Position numbers and translations under genes: made by a program. A stretch of DNA of 64,000 nucleotides from contig NBAY01000043.1 in assembly GCA_002794775.1 (NCBI GenBank), positions 186,001-250,000 on the forward strand, in the 5' to 3' direction. Every line of letters begins with the position of its first letter. The first letter of the stretch is position 1. Under the pieces are notes generated by a model. That model was given only the letters and a program-made list of their open reading frames with translations. It had not been told where the DNA came from and did no database searches. The stretch is from Porodaedalea pini. Its lineage: Eukaryota > Basidiomycota > Agaricomycetes > Hymenochaetales > Hymenochaetaceae. Below are positions 37,067-49,480 of the stretch, one piece after another.

Positions 37067-38390
37067 TCACCCTCCTCCGTTCTCGGTGTGCACAGCGTCG
37101 AGCCGCTCCCGATCCTCCTTTCCTTCTTCCAGCTCCTTCCAAAGATTTGGATTTTTCATTTTCATCCCCATGCGACTCTTCATCATCCCAACATAACCGA
37201 CCTCGCTCACACCACGTATCACTTTGTCTGCGTGTCGTTTCCACTCTGGCATTTTTTCAAGAACATGCGCCGGAGGTCCCTTCCTACTTCTCTTGATAGT
37301 GCATCGCAGCACCTCTCCTCGGCGCTCGCGTTCTCGTTCCCGTGTCTTATTGCGGATCTTCTCCCGCCGTGCTTCCTTTATCGACGCGAGCATTTCTGGT
37401 GGGTAGGGCGCGGTGGCTCGGCCCGCGGCTCGCCCAAAGCTCTGGCGGATCTCTTCGCGTTGTTCCTTAATGCTTTTACCTACATATCTAGATTAGTAAA
37501 ATAGCATCAACGCGCTCACGATCTACTTACCCCAATCCTCTACTTTGTAAAAAGCCGGCTCAAATGCCCTCTGGCCTATTGCTTCGCTCCCCGTTTGCCG
37601 CAATAATTCTTCCTCAAACCGTTTCTCGAGTCTGATGTCATTCAATTGCTCTTGTAGCCTAACATACTTTTCTCCCATGCGACCGTATGCGAGTTGTCGC
37701 TGTCGCATCATCATGGATATGCGCGTGGGTTGAGGCTTCAAACGAGGCAACGGGCCGTTCAGGATTGACGGCTTAAGAAAGCTCCCGGTCATTATGGGGC
37801 GATTGCGAAGACGATCTTGCCATGCCTTATGCGTGTATTAGATAGTGCTGAAGAGGGGGGGGAGTTGACATTTGCTTACTATTTCATCTATTACCATAGA
37901 TTTTATCTGTTCCTTGGCTCGCTTCGCACGTATCATCGAGTTATAGCGGTCCAGAACTTGTCGAAGTCTCTCGTCGCCTTCAGTAGCAGAACGAAACGTG
38001 TGAAGAAACTGTATCGCTGATGATCAGAGAAGCAAATTTTCATAAAAGTCTACTGCGCATACCTTGTGGGCCAGTAGCAACTTCTCACGAGTAGCTTTTG
38101 GACTTGTCAAGCATCTGTACCTCTCAAAAAACAGTCGCATGCGCCACCTAATCTTTACGCATTGAATGCTCAACTGAGTCGGTTCAGAGAATAAGAGGTA
38201 GTTGACGTACATTATCTCCAGCAGCATGTCTCAGGAGACCACGGTATAAAGACCATAATGTCGGGATACGGTGAGCAGCAAGTTGCCAGAACGGCACCCG
38301 CGGTCGAACGCGCCTGAGAGCAGAAAAAGATTTGGAGAGTTCGGATCGATGTTGCAAAATAGTCACTTCAGGCTTGTACGCCTGTTGCAT
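37067..38390 (-). CDS. LYR-motif protein, probably mitochondrial
   Basis: Start MQQAYKPEVTILQHRSELSK (38390). The Leu-Tyr-Arg motif is in PTLWSLYRGLLRHA (LYR at residues 48-50), followed after an intron by MRLFFERYRCLTSPKATREK, the expected downstream Phe/Arg helix of the LYR fold. Later exons are rich in charged helices (GMKMKNPNLWKELEEGKED; YVRLQEQLNDIRLEKRFEEE; RERERRGEVLRCTIKRSRKG), ending HTENGGG (stop 37067-37069). LYR proteins are small mitochondrial adaptors that bind acyl-carrier protein and serve respiratory complex or mitoribosome assembly. This one is larger (about 330 residues) than typical LYRMs, with a long basic C-terminal extension, so its partner cannot be named. The basic N-terminus suits mitochondrial import. 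Confidence 0.75.
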
Positions 38391-39233
38391 CGCTGTAGCT
38401 GGTCACGGCTTGGAGCAAAGAGTGTGAACACCACTGCACGGAAGCTGCAAAAAGTAAGTCATGTGATGCATTTGACTTATTTTTGGCCGGCGGCATATTT
38501 TCTTCCGCACATACATATTCGATCGATCATCTGCCCCAAACAACACTAGTACTGAGACAGCGTTTTTGGAGAATCCTACCTATCTGTTAAGATTTCAGTA
38601 CTTGAATATCCCTGCCCGCATGAGCCTGCATTCTAGTTGACTCGGAGCTCAAGTCAAATACTCATGCGAGTCCTCGGAGCGACCCTGGACTTCAGTTCTT
38701 GAAAATGTGGATTCACCTCTACCAAAGCATACAGAGACTGATGCTAACCTAGAGCTCATCTCTTCCGCTTCTAGCTGGTCTGGTATGTTCTCCGCAGTCA
38801 CCACCGCTTGCATTGGGAAAAGAGATACGCCGATATCGGATTCGGGACGACGTGAACAGTCAACAAGGAATGCTGGGAACAAAAGAGGCGCTTAAATCAG
38901 CTAGTTCTTCATCGTTAAACCTCTTTTGCTGTCGATTCGTATTTTAATGTCTGGACAAGGCTATTTTATCGCTTAAGCTCCCCAGAGTTTTCAGGAACTG
39001 TGGTCACCGCGGTCCATCCTCTTCGTCGTAAATTCTTAGGAAAGCAATTTCCGATGCACTCATTTGTCGGGAACGCCATGACTTAAAACAAGGTCGCCGC
39101 CTTAACGTTAGTGTCCATCATTCTTCAGCGAGTACTTACTTATCAATCTCGGAAGAGTGTGGTTGATAAAGCGAATCACCTCAAGAACATAATATCCTTA
39201 TCCCAATCCTTCTACGACTTTGGAGAGCGCAGC
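38391..39233. other. Intergenic, no gene seen
   Basis: Promoter side of the LYR gene. A 62-codon open stretch at 38707-38895 has no recognisable domain, and its start codon is GTG, so I do not call it a gene. Confidence 0.55.
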
Positions 39234-39655
39234 GTGCAGATTTTGGCCGTCCTTGTCTCCTTAGCCGCTGCTGCTGTTGGCCAACGTATAACCGTCGGCT
39301 CGCCGACACCCGACCAATCTATCCCGGCAGGACAAAACCTGACTGTCGACGTTATGCTGCCGGTACAGTGCTTACTCTTGTCTAGAGTCTTTCTGATTAA
39401 GCTAACGTCTCTGAAAAATGCTAGGACTTCAACCCCCAAGCCGAAGAAACTGGCACTGGCATTGATTGCCATGAAAAACTGCGGTCTGCAGATCTGCGAC
39501 CAAGAAACTCTGGGGGGGAGTTCTTTATGCTGGCATTTTCAATCCTCAGCGTGATTCAAAACCCAGAGCACCAGCCGCATCAAATGTTCACGTTCGGGCC
39601 TCTGTCGGCTGAGGGACCCTTTGTTCTCAGTGTTGCTCACTCGAGTCTCATCGGG
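39234..39655 (+). pseudogene. Broken Nis1-like paralog
   Basis: Related to the intact gene at 15849-16442: a signal-peptide-like start (VQILAVLVSLAAAAVGQ, with GTG where the intact gene has ATG), then QRITVGSPTPDQSIPAGQN, an intron with GTACAG...GCTAG at about the same position, and an exon 2 whose matching pieces lie in three different frames (IAMKNCGLQICD; VLYAGIFNPQRD after a 7-G run at 39511-39517; then GPFVLSVAHSSLIG). The third exon is not recognisable. A lost start plus at least two frame changes makes it a pseudogene. It lies in a gene-poor stretch 23 kb from the intact copy. Confidence 0.72.
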
Positions 39656-42600
39656 GTCAGTACTTATCAGATCGTCTACATCAGTGTCGTGTAATGTGTA
39701 TTCTCGGATACGAATGCGGAGATATCTGACGCGAATTTGTTACCGTACCAGGCATGCTGTCATGACTTTTACCACATACGTACGTTTTGGAGTCTGGCCT
39801 GTTGCAGGATATTCTTCGAATCAGATTGAAAACTTGCATCGCGAAGCTAGTAAGCTTGTTAGGTTAACCGAACGAAGCTGATTTCTCGCTCGATTTCCGT
39901 GCGATTCGGGGCGCGGTCGGCAGTGCTGCTCGCAAGGAACTATGGTGCCTGCATATCGGATCAGATATTTCATGCAACCTCAAAGCGAGTGCCGTTGACG
40001 GTGGGATATTTGTTCGTTATCAAACCGTCAATTTCGCAAAACAGTCAGGCGGCCAGTATAATGGCTGCAGGCGAGGCGAATGTCAGCATCGAATGTTCGG
40101 AGTTGCAAACTCTTCATGCTTGGCTAATTTAGCGTTATGATTCACCATGTAAAACTTTTGCCCCTTCTTCACTTCCCCTCCTTTCATTCTGACCGAGTAG
40201 ATACGATAAGTTGTGGTAAGCTGAATTCCGTGACAAGGGTGTATTGCGTCAAGCAGGTCTAAGAATAGCTAGTTATGCAGAGCTGCTCAATAGTCAAGGG
40301 AGCGGTGCCAAAAGTTGCCGTGTACGGAGTGAGTAAATCATGAATCGAAGGCGACGTTCGTGATCATTTCGTCCCGAGAAGCACTGGCGTTTCTTCGCGA
40401 AGCGTTGCCTAGTCGGGGAGCTGGAAAAGTTTGAAAGCGAAACAAGCGCATGGTCCTCCTGAAACCGGTCGTGAGTATTCGGCTTGAGGTTTGGCTGATG
40501 GTCGCTATTGGCTGGAATCTCCGACATCCCTAGCGGCTTGCTACGAGGTTTCAGGAGCTGGTCACGCAAATTGCAATCGATGTCGCGCTTCTTCCAAACG
40601 CGTTCGTCTTCGCCTGGAAGATCCCGTACGTATTGTTTCGTCGGTCAGTTCCGACTCGACTCAATCATCAGGAAAAAAATCAACAGCCTGCATGCTTGCT
40701 GCGCGTTTATGCGCAGATACCCGTCCCTCGCTTCGACTGCGTATCGATACCGGTGGCTGCGTTTGTTTTATGAATTGATTCGACAATGCTACCGTGCGTG
40801 CAAGGTTCGCCAGCGTCCAGGGCTGATTGACGTTCGGGTAAGAAAAGGGTCGAATTGCACCTGCACCAGTGATGGCTGGATACACAAGTAGCGAGTGATT
40901 TCAGTAGTGATCATTGAATTTGAAACAACTGAGTTGCGCGGGCATATGTAGGCGTGCAGGGCACCGGGCCGCTGCCAAGGGCTATACCCGGAGAGCGGGG
41001 AAAGGTGACCGATGAAATAATTGATAATTGCTGCCGAGTACAGTAAGTACTAGTTCCATAGCGTGTGTGCGGCGAGACCTCGTCAGGGAAGGCGTACCGT
41101 ATCTTGCTCGGCAGCTCGCTCCCGCGTCGATAAATACAAGCTAGCTGTCGATCTCTCCATATGTATCGGCGACGCACTATTCAAACACTTGACCGCATTC
41201 AGCGTGAGCTCTGGAAGCATGTGCAGTTCAGTAACGGATGCGGTATGATGTACGATGCACGCAACTCTAGATATGTTCTGTTGCCTGAGTTTCTTTTGAT
41301 ATGTGCGGTTTCAACGTGAGGGGGTTTGCTATGGGGATCGGGGAAGCATATACGCCCGCAAAGAACTTCTCAAGGCCGTCGGGACGGTGGCATTCCTATT
41401 GAGCAGTCTCCAAACACCCGCGAGGACTTGAAGATTGAATTGAGCTCCTTTAAAAATTGCGCCTTGATAACCACATGCAACTCACGATGATCGGGCTCCT
41501 CATTCAAATTGAATGAAACTCGTATGCAGCGCGACGCACACTCCAACCAAGTATTTTTTTTCTTCCCTTCAAGGTTTCGGGGATGCGGGTCGGTCGTGAG
41601 CAGGTCCCGAGCAGTCCCGATCTCGTGACTTGTTCTGTCCTGGACAATCCGGCGGCTGCGGATGGATCGGAGATCCGGACGGGCTTGAAGTAGTCGCAAG
41701 TCCGAAAAATATGTTCTTTTCGAACGTTCGCGCCGATCCCGACAGCGGAGAAGACCTGGAAGTACGGCTGAGACGGCTGAGGACGGGTTGGCAGGTCGAT
41801 GCCGTAGTCGATTATCTACCGTCACCTTGAAGATGTGACACTTATCCGTACGAATGTCGAAGAAGGAAAGCCACCATGCAATGTCTCAGTCTGAGCAATA
41901 AATCGGAATGGGGAAACTAAGCGGGCAACTTTAGCCGCATGTTTCATTGTTTGCACTGGCATTAATGAGCTGTTAGCACGGTATCCTTTGCGGGACTCGG
42001 CGACATCCCGCAGTCTTTTCGAGTCATTCATCGTGTCATGGGACCACTGAAAATGTTTTCACTCTGTCTTCTGTGAGCTCAGTTTTGTCGAAGCGTGGAC
42101 ATGCGCCCTGACTTTTTCGAAGGCGAGACAGGAGGGAGATGCTGTGACAAATAATCGGGGCGCATAAGCGATCTTAAAATCACATATCAAAATAAGCGAG
42201 ACTTACGTCACTGACCGGGATACGCGTGCTTCTCGGTTGCCATATAAAGCCTGAAATAATTCATTGTGGCGGCTCAGCTTGATGGGTCACGAGCACGACA
42301 ATTGCACGAGGGTTTGAGGATCCGATGAGGAAGATGCAATAAATCTTAAAAAAAGAATCAGAGAAGAAAGAAAAAATAAGACGGAGATTGCCTGATGCAT
42401 AAGCCAAATAGGAGATGACGTCGATCTAGAGCCCAAGAAGTTTAAAAGAGGAACCGGAATAATATCGGAGACATCGAAAAAGGAAGGAGTTCTGCGCCCG
42501 AATTCGACGCATGGTCACTTGCTTCTGTCACTCCTCTGTTCAATTGCTGTAGTCATCCACTGCTCTTCGCCGTCGGCTTGCTCAGTGACCACCACCATCG

Positions 42601-42979
42601 CCTCACTGCGCTCCTTGCACCGCTGGCCTTAGTCACAGCGCAGCCTCAGCCAGCCTCTCTAGGGAGCGTTCTGGCAAATTAGTGCAGACCGTATCGGCTA
42701 TACTGTAGCCGAACCGGAATCGGGTATCTCCTCCGTAGTCGGCCTTTGCAGACAGATCGACCACAGTGCTTGTTTCTCGTCTAAGGGTCCTAAACACCTC
42801 AACAAACAGAATTCATTATTACAACCGAGCACATACGTTAATCCAAAAGCTAATCCGTATGTCCGATTTACTTCTCTTTCTCTCCTTCCCTCTCCTTCTC
42901 CCTACTCTTCGACCTTTGCCCTTCCTCCGTCCGTCTCCCCCGTGCTGCCGTTCCACATCGCGTGGCCTGCGGGAGGATT
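39656..42979. other. 3.3-kb gene-poor stretch
   Basis: No ORF with a recognisable domain or a plausible chain of exons on either strand. The last kilobase (about 41.9-42.98 kb) is presumably the promoter and pyrimidine-rich leader of the transcription-factor gene (CTCTTTCTCTCCTTCCCTCT at about 42.87 kb). No TIR, LTR or tandem repeat was noticed. The rest may be old decayed sequence. Confidence 0.5.
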
Positions 42980-45900
42980 ATGAGTCGCATGTCGTCCATC
43001 GACGAGCACCAGGAGCTCAATCGCGCATGCGACCTTGCTCATACCGAAGAGCGCGTCCAAAATGACCTTCAGGAGCTCGTTCGCGACGGCGCACTCAATG
43101 CTGCGGTCACCGGTGGGCAAGCTGATAGCGCGCATTCCCCTGCATTGCCATCGAGCTCGCAGGCAGCTGCAGGCTTGAGCGGTAGTGGCGACTTAGGCGG
43201 CCGAGGACGCGTTCCTTTGGGTCAAGAGCATTCAGACTTCAGTCCTTATACTCACTCGCCCTCTTCACAGGGGACTTACTCTCCTCACGGTGGCAGCCGC
43301 GAGTCAAATCTCCCTGTACGTTCGTTAGGATCTCGAAGCTACTCCGCCGGTAGCCAGACACAACCGCTCAGGGAAGGGATAGACGCTGAATCGCGTCAAG
43401 TCCCTGGTCCTCGTCCAACTCCGGCGTCGTATTTTTCTGCACTTTTCCCTCCTCCTCAGGCAGTCACCTCGGTCACTACCACCCATCCTATATTTCCTCC
43501 GTATTTTAATCAAAATCAACCTTACCATCAGTCTATTGCGCATCCGACTCAGGCAGCTTCTTCCCGGCCTTCGCCACTTCCGTCCAATCGTTACCACCGA
43601 TACTTGCAAGCGTCATCTAGCGTCAGCAATTCTGGAAGCATCAGCACACACTCAACGACACCGAACTCGACAGGTTCTCCGACGCCGCCTTCTCTTTCGC
43701 ACTCCGTCTCTTCTGCGAGCCATTCTTTAGTCAGCTCACGCCCGAGCAGTCGTGCTGTCTCAGCCTCAGGGGTCGGCTCGCCATACCATAGTCTGCTTTC
43801 CTCGCATTCTTTATCTAGTCCGTTTTCTGGTGGCAGCGCAGCGCTAAACAATTCATTTGCACCGGCAGTTCCAGTAGCGCCGAATTTCGAACCATCCTTT
43901 CCTTCGCTTTCCTCATCTGACCTTCCGTCCTGGCCACGTTCATCGGGACAGCCCACATCTTCTTTAAACCCTAGCAAGCCTCATCGGTCAACTTCGACTG
44001 ACGTCCTTGGCCTGCCTTCATATAGCTTCACCCATCGTCGTTCCTCAGCACCGTCAACGTCTACTACTCTACATCTCGCTCACACTTCGTCCCATTCAGC
44101 TTCCCCAAGTCCTTATCCTCATTACACTTTCGAGGGCGAGCAGGAAGAGGAGCTTCAACTTGTAGAGGCCGGCGCGGAACCTGGAACTGGGACTATCGAA
44201 TATACTGGAAGGCGGGAGGCTTACGCGAGCAGCCACCAGGCATTCGCTGACGGATCATCCTACGCACCTGCGCAATTTACACAGCCCACGAGTTCTGCCG
44301 CTAGTGCATTTGGACCGGGCACTGGCAGTGCTTCTTACTTCGAGCGCAATCTTACTGGTCCAGGCGTAGCTTCAGTCACGGGAACGAGAGGTCTATTGTC
44401 GCCGCAGCAACATTTTGATCGCCAGAAGCCCGGCCATACGCTCGGTCAGCGGAACGAGAATCTGCTGGCACACCTTCTGTCCGGAAACACGACGTTAAAC
44501 GCCTCCACGCACCCGACCACGATGAGCGGAAGCATGTATCATGCAGATGTCGATATGGACCCACTGGAATCTTATGACGATGACGACATCCTCGGGAGCT
44601 TACCTCCAGGGTCATCTGGATATGATGCCGCTGGAGAGTACTCTACCGTAGGTATGAGTGCCAACGCGAGCGGAAGCAAAAAGGACGAGAAACAGGTGAG
44701 AAGAAGGAGCAGTAAAGGTGAGCGGCGTCGTTTGCACCATTTTAATTCATTTTTACTGATGTTTGACTGTCCGTGAAGCTTGTGATCAGTGTCGCAAATC
44801 AAAATGCAAGTGCGAGCGCACTACAGACGGTGAGCCATGCAAGAGTTGCATCATGCTTGGGACGTGTGAGTTTTCCTTTCATTCATTTCTCATCCCCCGC
44901 TTCTTCATTTTATCCGACCAGAAATATTCATATACCTGCTTCCTCTTCGAAGGGCATGCTGACATATCTTCCTATTCACAGCATGTACGTTTCTCGGACC
45001 GTCGCGCAAGCGCGGGCCTCCGAAGGGCTACATTGACGCCATTGAATCCCGCTTACATCAAACGGAAGCACTTGTCGGGATTATCCTTGCACTCGCAAAC
45101 CCTGAGCGGGGTGTTTTGGATGGTGGTAAGTCGGCTTCTCGTTCACATGAACGAGGTTTACTCAATGAGTCGACCATCCAGATGATCCTAAGCCTGACGA
45201 ACGAGCGCGCTCACTCTTGGAAGACCTGCGGAATAACGACCCATTGGCGCGGGAGATTGTGGAGCGCGTAGACCGCGGAGCGTATGGAACGAAAGGGCGG
45301 AAGAACAATCAATCGAGCGTGAACGCAGACACGAAGAGCTCCTCGCTGCGTGCTGGCTCGGGAAGTGGTGATGAAAGGAGTAGTGGAAGTGCGGGGACGG
45401 TGAAGGAAGGCGATAGGGCCTCGGCAAGTGGAAGCGCAGCAGGGACGGCCGGTCCCCCGGCGAGCGTCCAAGGACGAGGACGAATGGTTGGGTTGGGTCA
45501 AGAGATGGAAATGAGTGGTCTTTCGAGCGCACAGTGCGTTTTTTTCTCCGTGGACTTTCCCCTCAACTTAATACTCTTTCAGTCCTTCGAATGAATGGCA
45601 AGACACGGTCGCTGAGCGTCTCAAGGTAGCCGTACGATCTCGCGCTCCTGTCTCTTCGGGTTCTACTTCGAGTATGACGACAGCCAGACAGCCAGCTCAG
45701 GTACCAATTACGAGCGGCAGCGGCAGCGGCGAGAGAGAAAGACAGCGACGCCGTGTTGATTCTCTTCCTTCTGCACAGCAACAAGCTCAAATTGAGCATT
45801 CCCCTGAACGACTTGTGTATCCTCAATTGGACCACAGACAAAGCATGGGCTCTATCGGTGGAGCATCGGACACCGCGGGTGGCTTGGCGGCGGCGACCGG

Positions 45901-48900
45901 CGCTGCTCGGTATTCCCCGCCTGTCGCACCTATTTACGCGTCTTCGATGTATACGGGTTCGGCTGTAGGACAGGCGCCTTCAGCCGCTTCTTCGCATTCA
46001 TCATATGGCATGGATAGTGCTGTGGACGAAAGTGAGAATGTGGAGGGTGAAGAGGGCATAACAGGTGGCGTTGGTCAGCTGTCCATCAACGAGGAGGCTC
46101 AAGTTCGATTTCACGGGAAAGCGAGCGGTTTGCACCTTTTGGGCCAGAAACTGAGGATAGACGGAAGAAACAAAGGCGGTATATGGTACTGTTGAATTTT
46201 CCTCCTTAATTCTATGTCTTATGCCTGGCAATTGCAGGCACTTCCCTAAAGCGCGTGTATGGCCTCCCGTCGCTCCAACATCCGTCATGCATATCGCCCG
46301 AGCAGAGGAAGCAGAGGCTTGCGAACGTGCTGCTCGCGCCCGTCTTCCGGCGCGCGATGTTCAAGAACACCTTCTCGAACTCTACTTTGCACACGTGCAT
46401 CCGTTCTTGCCTATCGTGCATAAGCAGACGTTCCTGCAAGAGTTCAGGAAAATGTGAGCTGCTTATTGTTATTTCACCGGATGTGATCATCTTGCTAATT
46501 ATTCTGCAGGCATGACGAACAGGAAAGAGATGGGAGATCTGCTTCGAAGACAGACTCGCCCGATGATCGCGGTCGCCCCACCGAACCTTCGCCAAATGCT
46601 AGTTCTCGAGGAGATCAGTCGACTTTGACTGGCTCTACCCTTGCTAAAATCACGGGAGCAGCTGATGGTGCCAATGGCGACCGCAGTGCTTCCAGGTCAC
46701 CGCCACCCCGTATACCGACCCTTCTTCTGCTTGCTATGTTCTCTATTGCCGCACGATATGCGCCGGTTGCACATGGGACGACTGCATCGCCTCAGCAGGT
46801 GTTATTGGAGCCTTCTCGCTCTACGACAGACGCGACGCTTAACCAGGGTAGTGGAAATCCTACGAATACGAAATCTACTACCGAGTCCGATCCCTTAAGT
46901 CCTAGCGCTGGGAGTCCTGCTGCATCGAGAAAGGTGGATGTCGACGCTGCTGCTGAGCTGGAATCAGATGCCGCGTTGCCTCATCCACAATCTGGACATA
47001 TGTGGGCGGCAGGCGACGGCTTTCTGGAACGCGCGAAGGTCCTACTCGACAGATCTTATGCTAGCTCGCGGCCGAGTACCTGCCAAGCACTCATATTGAT
47101 GGGCTACAGGGAGATTGGAATTGGTGCGATGGCTCAGAGTTGGTTGTATATCGGTATGGCGGTCAGAATGGTGAGCAGAGGTTTCCTTTTCATGTTCACT
47201 AGAGATAGGTTTGATCGATTGTTCGAACGAAGGCTCAAGATCTTGGAATGCATCGCTCATCCGACGGCTGGTCTTGCGAAGATGAGCCCATCTTCAGTCC
47301 TATTGAACAACAAATTCGTAAGCGTATCTGGTACGCCTGCGTTGTCATGGATAAGTACGTCTCCGCGTACATCGGCCGGCCGCTTTCAATATTTGAGGCC
47401 GACTACGACACGCGATTACCTGGTGTTGAAGAGGTATTACCTTGTCCTCCGCGCGAATGTAAGGATCTAACAAAGCTTACAGAGTGAAGAGCTCGAGTTA
47501 TGGGCGCCACACGATTCCCTGCCGAACTCATTACTCTCCGACCCAGTCGAAGCGATTACTGCACCTGTACCGCCATTCACTCCTGTTCCAGGGAGGGTGC
47601 TCTCATGTTTCAACGAGTCAGCTCGTCTATGTAGGCTTCACTTTTTCTTACTGAACACGTATTTGTCTCTAAGCTGAAACACAACCTTTAGCGTCAATTC
47701 TTGCAATGATTATCCAAGCCATTTATGCCGTGAATCCGGTGTCAAGTCGTCACCTTGAAGCTCTACAGCTTGAACGAACGTTGGACAAATGGTACATGGA
47801 CTTGCCGGAGTACCTGCGATTTGACACGAGCTTCAAGTCTGTATCTTCCCCGCCACCGAACGTCCTCACGTTGCACATGCAGTATTGGTGCGCAGTAATT
47901 CTGCTCCATCGGCCTTTGTAAGTAGCATCTGCTTTTGTCGGGAAGCTTGCTTAAACTGAGGGTTGTCGTAGCGTTCCGCATTACATCACGATGCGTCGAA
48001 AGCGGTTAGTGCCAGCTTTGCCTTGATCAGGTCCAATGCTAATTATGCCTGCTTGTCAGTCTTAACGCAGAGAGTCCGGTCGACCAGAATGCTTACTCTG
48101 CAGCACAAAAAAATTTTAGTCTATGTGTATCAGCTGCCAACCACATAACGTCAATCAGTGAGTTCTCGAAGGATTTGAGTCAATCTCGACGCCAATTTTG
48201 ATATATGCTGCTCAGTATCAATATATCAAGAACACTTCTGTCTCAAGCGCTGTTCTGTATTTCTTAGCTACTATATCTTCACAGCTGGAATAATGCATAT
48301 GACGACAAGTACGAGCTTTCATTTTGTTTTGATACTTCTACTAACGCTCTCCGATAGTGGCGACCAACTCGAATGATCCACAAGCTTCACTTGGCCTGAG
48401 CAAGTGCATGACCGTGTTGAAGCGCATCGAGATTGTCTGGCCCAGTGCTGGCAGGGCATGGGAGCTTTTGCACGGAGCTAAGGACGATCTACCTGATTAT
48501 GAGCTGCCTCTCGCGGGTACGGATCGCCCAAGGAAGCGTTCTGCTGACGAGCCGCTTGATACAGTGCTATTAGGAGATCCATCCTATCTGCACGCGGCCC
48601 GAAGCGCTTCGACGCCATCTACTCAAATCTACGCTCCTAGCGCTGTCAATGGACAGCGCTATGACCCTACGCTGGACATTGCGGAGAGTAGTCATCCGCT
48701 TGCGCTGTTCAACTCGTTCAGCCGATGGTCTTCGGATGGCTCGTTAGGGTTCCCTTCTGGCCTTTCGACGTCGGTCTTGCCTCAGCAATACAGCACTGGC
48801 TTTGTCGACGAACGAACGTCTCCGAGTGTGCATCGTTCTCCGGCCGCTGTTGCTGAAGGAAATGGTCGCTTTGCCCATTATTGGAGTGATTACTCTATGG

Positions 48901-49141
48901 GCCAGCCTTCGTCCATGCTCGGTTCTATGTACGACTTGTCAATGCTCTCTCGTGCCAATCACCACGATCAGTCTGGGCAGCATGCTCCTCAAAGCTCACA
49001 CCATCCGCAGAGTTTTCAAGGCGCTCCTTCGCTGTACATGAATGACCAGTATACTCTTTTTAGTGAGTGATTGGTTTGGCTCTCTTAGAATGGTGCTTCA
49101 ACGTGTTGAATTCGCCTGCAGATCCACTTCCTCCACCATAA
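42980..49141 (+). CDS. Large Zn2Cys6 transcription factor with Fungal_trans domain
   Basis: Nuclear DNA-binding regulator. The first exon (42980-44717) is a 579-residue Ser/Pro-rich disordered region. After a 62-bp intron comes the binuclear zinc cluster, Cys at residues 581, 584, 591, 600, 603 and 610 (C-x2-C-x6-C-x8-C-x2-C-x6-C; CDQCRKSKCKCER...), with a further intron inside it. Linker RKRGPPKGYIDAIESRLHQ and a short dimerisation helix follow. The Fungal_trans middle domain spans about 46.2-48.2 kb (LLELYFAHVHPFLPIVHKQT, CQALILMGYREIGIGAMAQS, RKRIWYACVVMDKYVSAYIG, RPLSIFEADYDTRLP, MQYWCAVILLHRPF). The C-terminus is Ser/His-rich, ending after a last intron in NPLPPP. About 1,750 residues. 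The target is unknown; the layout resembles regulators often auto-annotated as XlnR-like. ATG 42989 is an alternative start. Confidence 0.88.
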
Positions 49142-49480
49142 CCTATCGTCCTCATCTTTCTTGATCTTATTGATGCACGGAATTTGTCTGTTTACTAACC
49201 TTTCTGCTCTGCTTTCGGCTGCAAATGTTGTATCTCTTAGTCAATGTCATTTGTTCTTCCAGTTCCTAATGTTCTATACATCCTGTGAATTAGTCCGCTT
49301 ATGGTACGAACAATATATCAACTCGATTTAGTAGACGACTCATTACATTCTGTTGAAGACGATTTGATTGAGTCTACCCTATATTCTTATTCTCGTCTGT
49401 TCAATTGTTTTGTCAAAAAAGTGTGCTCGGGAGTGACTTTTAACTTTTAGTTTCTGTCGGCTTAGACTCGGTTAGATAAA
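49142..49480. other. Short intergenic region
   Basis: Terminator side of the transcription factor and promoter of the EST1/SMG7-like gene. It is AT-rich and no element was noticed. Confidence 0.6.

Noticed and set aside
43325..43977. Two long minus-strand ORFs opposite the transcription factor first exon
   Set aside because: Reverse-frame shadows of Ser-rich coding sequence, with no domain or splice signals.
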